DNA of 40,923 bases, taken from IMG/VR virus record IMGVR_UViG_3300020020_000094, positions 1-40,923 of that record; one strand, written 5' to 3'. A model generated the notes under the pieces. That model was not told the origin of the DNA. It did not search any database and saw nothing but the letters and a program-made list of their open reading frames with translations. The position numbers and the translations under genes were made by a program. Below, in pieces: positions 38,301-40,923 of this stretch. Each line of letters starts with the position of its first letter. Position 1 is the first letter of the stretch. Source of the stretch: a virus.

Positions 38301-38384
38301 ACTGGTATCCTCCGCAGCATGTGCTACGGCGCCAGACTCTGTTCCGTCTGCGTAGAAACGATAATGACTTTGAGTAACAGCCAA
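35316..38384 (-). CDS. Giant repeat protein with about 36 SETLH repeats, fibre or decoration
   Basis: 1022 residues. Start is TTG 38384 (GGAATAG before it), as no ATG is near. Residues 1-175 form a beta-sandwich (FRLRF-like FHLRFCLQCDGTA, FQYRKNGGAWTNITTSTTNV). From about 177 to 990 are roughly 36 repeats of 21-22 residues, each SETLHV-T/S-E/D-x-V, a variable turn, then LGDV or LNPL and two strands. Repeats 2 and 15 are longer and share DDYGEIQVLGRIRVIDTDLT. The C-terminus has two AYKT-T/S-LD units. This is a beta-solenoid-like or extended rod, unrelated to a coiled coil. It lies before the neck genes, so it may be a head fibre. Confidence 0.75.
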   Translation of the reverse strand: MAVTQSHYRFYADGTESGAVAHAAEDTSPTAGLGKTIAFDTIFHLRFCLQCDGTAQSNVDAEFQYRKNGGAWTNITTSTTNVRVTPSANLTDAANTTQRLSGTGTFETTSAGVTEDGISGGTAFDIVSNGNGETVCPLVLRSADLVNGDVIEFRLTRDGGTLIDTYAVTPSLTIVANMTVSLSETLHVSEAVILPPLEATVSETLHVDDYGEIQVLGRIRVIDTDLTVSTGASSLSRELSETLHIADVVDNSRLSPLVITLSETLVIAEVVNNQHLSPLVAVLTETLHVAEIIDNSRLSSLLVTVTETVKVSESVTAFLPLGDVALVETLVLSDTVVNARVSPLHVALSDEVLHVADVVDARMGGLSVELSETLHVAETVVAYVTPLQVAVSETLVISDSVTPRITLGDVIVSETLQITEAATVEVSHLIIAVSETLAISDSVTSRITLGDVTLSETLALTDTVVGSRLNPLEVVLAETLHIAESITATRAGDLAVALSETLHLDDYGEIQVLGRIRVIDTDLTVSRTGDSALSVTLSETLHLLDAVDSWAAIDDPEVLHITETLIVAMQLATAVSETLHITDAVIASAGDLTVTVSETLHIVETVVSSITPLQVVLSETLHVTDAVTTQSTLGDVIISETLYITDVVTGGLNPLEVVLAETLHITEIASVTMGGLTTEISETLHITDTVTAAVSSIQVVVTETLHVTDTPTALITLGDVTISEALHLTDSVSARLTPLEVAISETLHITDAVAGAALAAEGTLTTAVAETLHIADVTSVFLNPLVATVTETLHISEETTVNITLAVVLVETLHVTETVVRGLDLAIVLAETLHVIETATVRETLGDVVLSEDIHVTDSVTARLSVLQVTLSETLHVFDEIQSGFQLQVIVTETLHLTDAVSAELDPLFAVLSESVVVTETLLHGLTLAVNLQEALHVVDEVSAELPVLIVSLTETLHITETMSGGTDVLAVSIAEELHITDYYFTRLGNARIINVIGAYKTTLDVVGAYKTSLDIVGEWVE
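36808..36887 (-). repeat. 80-bp duplicated block inside the repeat array, copy 1
   Basis: Aligns without gaps with 37699-37778: about 68 of 80 bases identical by eye. Both encode DDYGEIQVLGRIRVIDTDLT. Its higher identity than other units marks a more recent duplication of a group of repeats (12-13 units apart). Confidence 0.75.
37699..37778 (-). repeat. 80-bp duplicated block inside the repeat array, copy 2
   Basis: Partner of 36808-36887, with the same reading frame and encoded motif. The two blocks bracket about 0.9 kb, or 13 repeats, which could be lost or doubled by recombination between them. Confidence 0.75.
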
Positions 38385-38389
38385 TTAAT

Positions 38390-38596
38390 CTATTCCGACT
38401 TCGTTACACCACTTACGTAGGCTTCCCATGCTTTCTCTTCCGCGCCAATTTGACCGGGATAGTTCAGATCCCGCGCGGCTCGATACCCCTGACGAAACGC
38501 TCGTTCAACTTCCGTCATCGGCTGAACTTGCGGAGTGCAATCCACCATCTGTGCGACGACATGATCCGAGATCTTGATACCATCTGTGAGACTCAT
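38390..38596 (-). CDS. Small helical protein between structural genes
   Basis: 68 residues, MSLTDGIKISDHVVAQMVDC and onward; VERAFRQGYRAARDLNYP and EEKAWEAYVSG are helical. It resembles in style the 66-residue protein before the endolysin (FLAGFEAGGRDA). Overlap with the upstream gene by ATGA. Function unknown. Confidence 0.55.
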   Translation of the reverse strand: MSLTDGIKISDHVVAQMVDCTPQVQPMTEVERAFRQGYRAARDLNYPGQIGAEEKAWEAYVSGVTKSE

Positions 38597-39300
38597 GTGA
38601 AAACGCTCCCTCCGATGATCGGCTCTTCGAGAAACACTGACAAAGCGGGGTCACTCGCCGCCGCTTGTCTTACACGGAAGCCGCCCGAAATCCAAGACAC
38701 TATAACACCAAGGCCATGCGTTAGATTCACCGTTCCTGTGTTCACATTGTCGTACTGAACGGCAGAATCGTCTCCTGCTGGTCCTGATCGTACTTCTGCG
38801 ACCTCAGTTTCTCCGCTTGCGCCTTGCGTCCACGTCTGGTCGCCATCCTCTCCAGTCGAACTAATGTGCATTGACCAATCACCAGATGCGACGTTTGAGA
38901 TCGACACGTTAGGAGTTTGAGACGTGCCCGTTGCGCTGTTCCAGTCAGATGCGGGTGTCGTTTGGTCTACACCACTGAGCACCACAGCGATCATTCCCGC
39001 ATTCCATTCATCCTGCCCAGAAGAGACGACTAAGTTGCTGGACGCCGCAGACGGGTTAGGTAGCACGTACGCCGTGATATAGTGCCCAGACGAATTTGGG
39101 GATGTGGTAGGACTGATCTTTATCGGAGTGATAGAAGATCCATTCCACGTGAACGCATCGGGCTCGGTGGTGTCCTGCTGACGTGCTATGAAGAAGAATA
39201 ATGCGCCATTAGTAATCGCTCCAATGGTCAATGCGGCTGAGACGTTAGTACCAAACGAGGCACTACTACCAGATCCAGAGGTGTGAAGAGCAATCGCCAT
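38593..39300 (-). CDS. Beta-rich virion protein, candidate decoration or fibre
   Basis: 235 residues. MAIALHTSGSGSSASFGTNV and onward: strands rich in Ser/Thr/Gly, with ITAYVLPNPSAASSNLVVSS, MIAVVLSGVDQTTPASDWNS and GLGVIVSWISGGFRVRQA, a beta-sandwich pattern common in phage structural proteins of unknown detail. No signal. Neighbours are LamG-like and repeat proteins, so it probably belongs to the virion surface. Confidence 0.6.
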   Translation of the reverse strand: MAIALHTSGSGSSASFGTNVSAALTIGAITNGALFFFIARQQDTTEPDAFTWNGSSITPIKISPTTSPNSSGHYITAYVLPNPSAASSNLVVSSGQDEWNAGMIAVVLSGVDQTTPASDWNSATGTSQTPNVSISNVASGDWSMHISSTGEDGDQTWTQGASGETEVAEVRSGPAGDDSAVQYDNVNTGTVNLTHGLGVIVSWISGGFRVRQAAASDPALSVFLEEPIIGGSVFT

Positions 39301-40542
39301 TTACAGTGGTCCTATCCGGCCAATGTTGCTCACGGCGATGTCGTCATAGTCCGTGTAGGAGTTGGAACTCGTCACGAGATCATGATTATTCGTCACCATG
39401 TAATCAAAGTCACTGGCACTGGAAATGCTGGTCCCAGATCGATCCATCGTCAGCACATCATCGATCCACATACGAAGAATGCCGCCGGACTTGTTCATCT
39501 CGCCCTCGACGCACTTCCACGATCCGTCTGAAGTGCCGCCTGGGTACCAATCCGACCACGCCTGCGGAGCACCGCCGATGTTCGACGGGTAGTTCTGCGA
39601 GCCGCTAATGACGTGGTAGCCGTATTGGCCGCCTTGGAACCCGATAATGAATCCGTTCCCGCTGTCGTCGTACCAGTCTTTCGTGTACGTAGGCGATCCC
39701 CCTGAGAACGTAAACCCCGATGAGTAGCGGATCATGTACCGGAACCAGATGTGCGTCTGTGGCGACGACAACACGATGCGAAGCCCGCCGCCCATGGTGT
39801 TGTGGCCACTCCGATAGTGGCGATGACCACGTCCGCCGCGGCCGCCCGAGTAATTCGCAGCCGTAATGACCGAATCGAGCGGCGCGGTACCCGTCTCCCA
39901 ATTGGTGACGCTCCCGACGGTCGCGCCTGGACTGGCGAAAGCGGTATTGTCTACGTCAGCAGTCCAACCCTCCGCGACAGTAAACGACGAATCAAAAATA
40001 TTCGCCGCCGCGCCTCCACCACTACGCGATGCGGTCACAGCTTCTGATGTATGCAGAGTTTCGCCTAGCGCTATCAAAAGTGGAGAAACACGAACATTCG
40101 CTACAACATCCGCGATTGCCACACGTTCCGTCGGCCACCACGGTAATGGAAGTGTGAAAGGAGAAGACTCTTCTGAATCAGACGACCCACCAGCATCGCG
40201 TGCGACAATCGATACCGTATAGTCTCCCGCAGATCGATATGCAAATAGTGCCGAAAGATCGACTGTGATAAGGTTATTTCCATCTGGCGTTGGTTTGAAT
40301 AGGTTCTCCGTTGCGATTACCGTTGAATTTCCATAAACACGTAGACGCGCCGTATAGTCGATAACAGTTGCGTGACTAGTTGACGCAAGGAACGTAACCA
40401 TCCCACTGCCATGCCACACGAGAGTCACAGCTTCCGTGATGTGAAGCGTTTCACTCGGAATAGCTGTCAGATCGATAACAGGAGACATCACCCGGCTTGC
40501 CGGGAATCGTCCTGAACCAACACGCACACTGAGATCGGGCAT
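39301..40542 (-). CDS. Structural protein with SETLH motifs and a LamG/ConA-like C-terminal domain
   Basis: 413 residues from ATG 40542, which follows the previous gene's stop; a GTG at 40584 is an alternative. SETLHITEAV near residue 31 and GETLHTSEAV near residue 160 are single units of the repeat found in the 1022-residue protein. Between them is an Ig-like domain (YTVSIVARDAGGSSDSEESS). Residues about 190-413 form a concanavalin-like jelly roll (FRYMIRYSSGF, KCVEGEMNKSGGILRMWIDD) ending YTDYDDIAVSNIGRIGPL, as does the partial gene upstream. Possibly binds or cleaves a polysaccharide. Confidence 0.68.
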   Translation of the reverse strand: MPDLSVRVGSGRFPASRVMSPVIDLTAIPSETLHITEAVTLVWHGSGMVTFLASTSHATVIDYTARLRVYGNSTVIATENLFKPTPDGNNLITVDLSALFAYRSAGDYTVSIVARDAGGSSDSEESSPFTLPLPWWPTERVAIADVVANVRVSPLLIALGETLHTSEAVTASRSGGGAAANIFDSSFTVAEGWTADVDNTAFASPGATVGSVTNWETGTAPLDSVITAANYSGGRGGRGHRHYRSGHNTMGGGLRIVLSSPQTHIWFRYMIRYSSGFTFSGGSPTYTKDWYDDSGNGFIIGFQGGQYGYHVISGSQNYPSNIGGAPQAWSDWYPGGTSDGSWKCVEGEMNKSGGILRMWIDDVLTMDRSGTSISSASDFDYMVTNNHDLVTSSNSYTDYDDIAVSNIGRIGPL

Positions 40543-40543
40543 T

Positions 40544-40923
40544 CTAGCTACCGCACCCTGTGCCTCGAATTCGACTCGTGGCACTTACAGCAATGTCGTC
40601 AATGTCCATCGGGTACGCCGTTCCGCCCGTCGTGTTGAAATTTCCACTCTCGGGAATCACGATGCCGCCGAAACCGTCTCCGAAGTTATTCCAATCAATC
40701 GCGGTATTCTGGTAGCGCAACGTCCCATCGATCCACCACTCACCGACACCCGTCAGCGATGTCCCGCTCGCGGTTTCGGACTTCGCATGGAACTCATAGC
40801 AATGCCAGTTCCCGTCACCCTTATTCCCACTAAACAACGTGTTCCAGTCGTAGTCGGCCAGCGTGTTAGCGAAGTTGCCACCGTCCACCGTGACGCGGAG
40901 CCCGCCCGTAGGCCTCTCGAACA
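40544..40923 (-). CDS. LamG/ConA-like structural protein, 5' part outside the window
   Basis: The frame is open to the window edge, so only the C-terminal 125 or so residues are seen. WHCYEFHAKSETASG, GEWWIDGTLRYQNTAIDW and YPMDIDDIAVSATSRIRG line up with the C-terminal domain of the next gene (KCVEGEMNKSG, MWIDDVL, YDDIAVSNIGRIG), so the two are duplicates. The upstream half is not visible. Confidence 0.65.
   Translation of the reverse strand, partial: FERPTGGLRVTVDGGNFANTLADYDWNTLFSGNKGDGNWHCYEFHAKSETASGTSLTGVGEWWIDGTLRYQNTAIDWNNFGDGFGGIVIPESGNFNTTGGTAYPMDIDDIAVSATSRIRGTGCGS

Noticed and set aside
1-40923. Integrase, attachment site or lysogeny repressor
   Set aside because: No recombinase or CI-type repressor and no att-like repeat is seen; lifestyle cannot be decided from this window.

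Overview
This window is about 41 kb of a tailed double-stranded DNA bacteriophage genome (Caudoviricetes). It is siphovirus-like: there is a 1502-residue tape measure, a -1 frameshifted pair of tail assembly chaperones, a tail tube protein and a tail terminator-like protein, and no sheath or contractile baseplate gene is seen. Large terminase, portal, major capsid and polymerase genes are not present, so the window is only part of the genome. Lipobox signal peptides in phage proteins, a Tat-like signal and a GH19-type endolysin fit a Gram-negative host, but the host cannot be named from this sequence. All stop codons are used normally (genetic code 11).

Layout. Bases 1-10510 are read on the + strand: one right-handed beta-helix protein, then a tightly packed series of about 23 mostly small early-type genes joined by ATGA/TAATG overlaps. 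These include several zinc-ribbon proteins, several tiny membrane proteins, a SLOG-family (YpsA/molybdenum-carrier-like) protein and a 643-residue zinc protein. From 10655 to the right end everything is read on the - strand and converges on the early block at a strong intrinsic terminator (10509-10543). In transcription order, right to left, the late block holds: LamG/concanavalin-like and repeat-rich fibre or decoration proteins (40923-35316); head-tail connectors (35315-33775); a 6.9-kb cassette of five glycosyltransferases, a methyltransferase, an interrupted B12-binding radical SAM gene, a Tat-signal protein and small proteins (33778-26864); the rest of neck and tail (26864-19810); tail-tip and fibre genes (19809-15852); and a lysis and host-surface module (15843-10655) with a GH19 endolysin, two TIM-barrel glycosidase-like proteins, a holin candidate and a lipoprotein.

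The most interesting features are: (1) a roughly 155-nt RNA-like element (3859-4018) closed by an 11-bp basal helix and ending in a T run; (2) a 250-nt structured region between the tail tube and chaperone genes with mutually exclusive pairings, plus a leader module duplicated in front of both genes; (3) the glycan/radical-SAM cassette, translationally coupled into the head-tail operon; (4) a fibre protein with about 36 copies of a 21-22-residue SETLH repeat; (5) an in-frame TGA in the radical SAM gene; and (6) a Tat-signal protein sharing its C-terminal tail with the tape measure protein.

Limits: homologies are recognised by eye from motifs and gene order; no database search, folding program or codon analysis was run.
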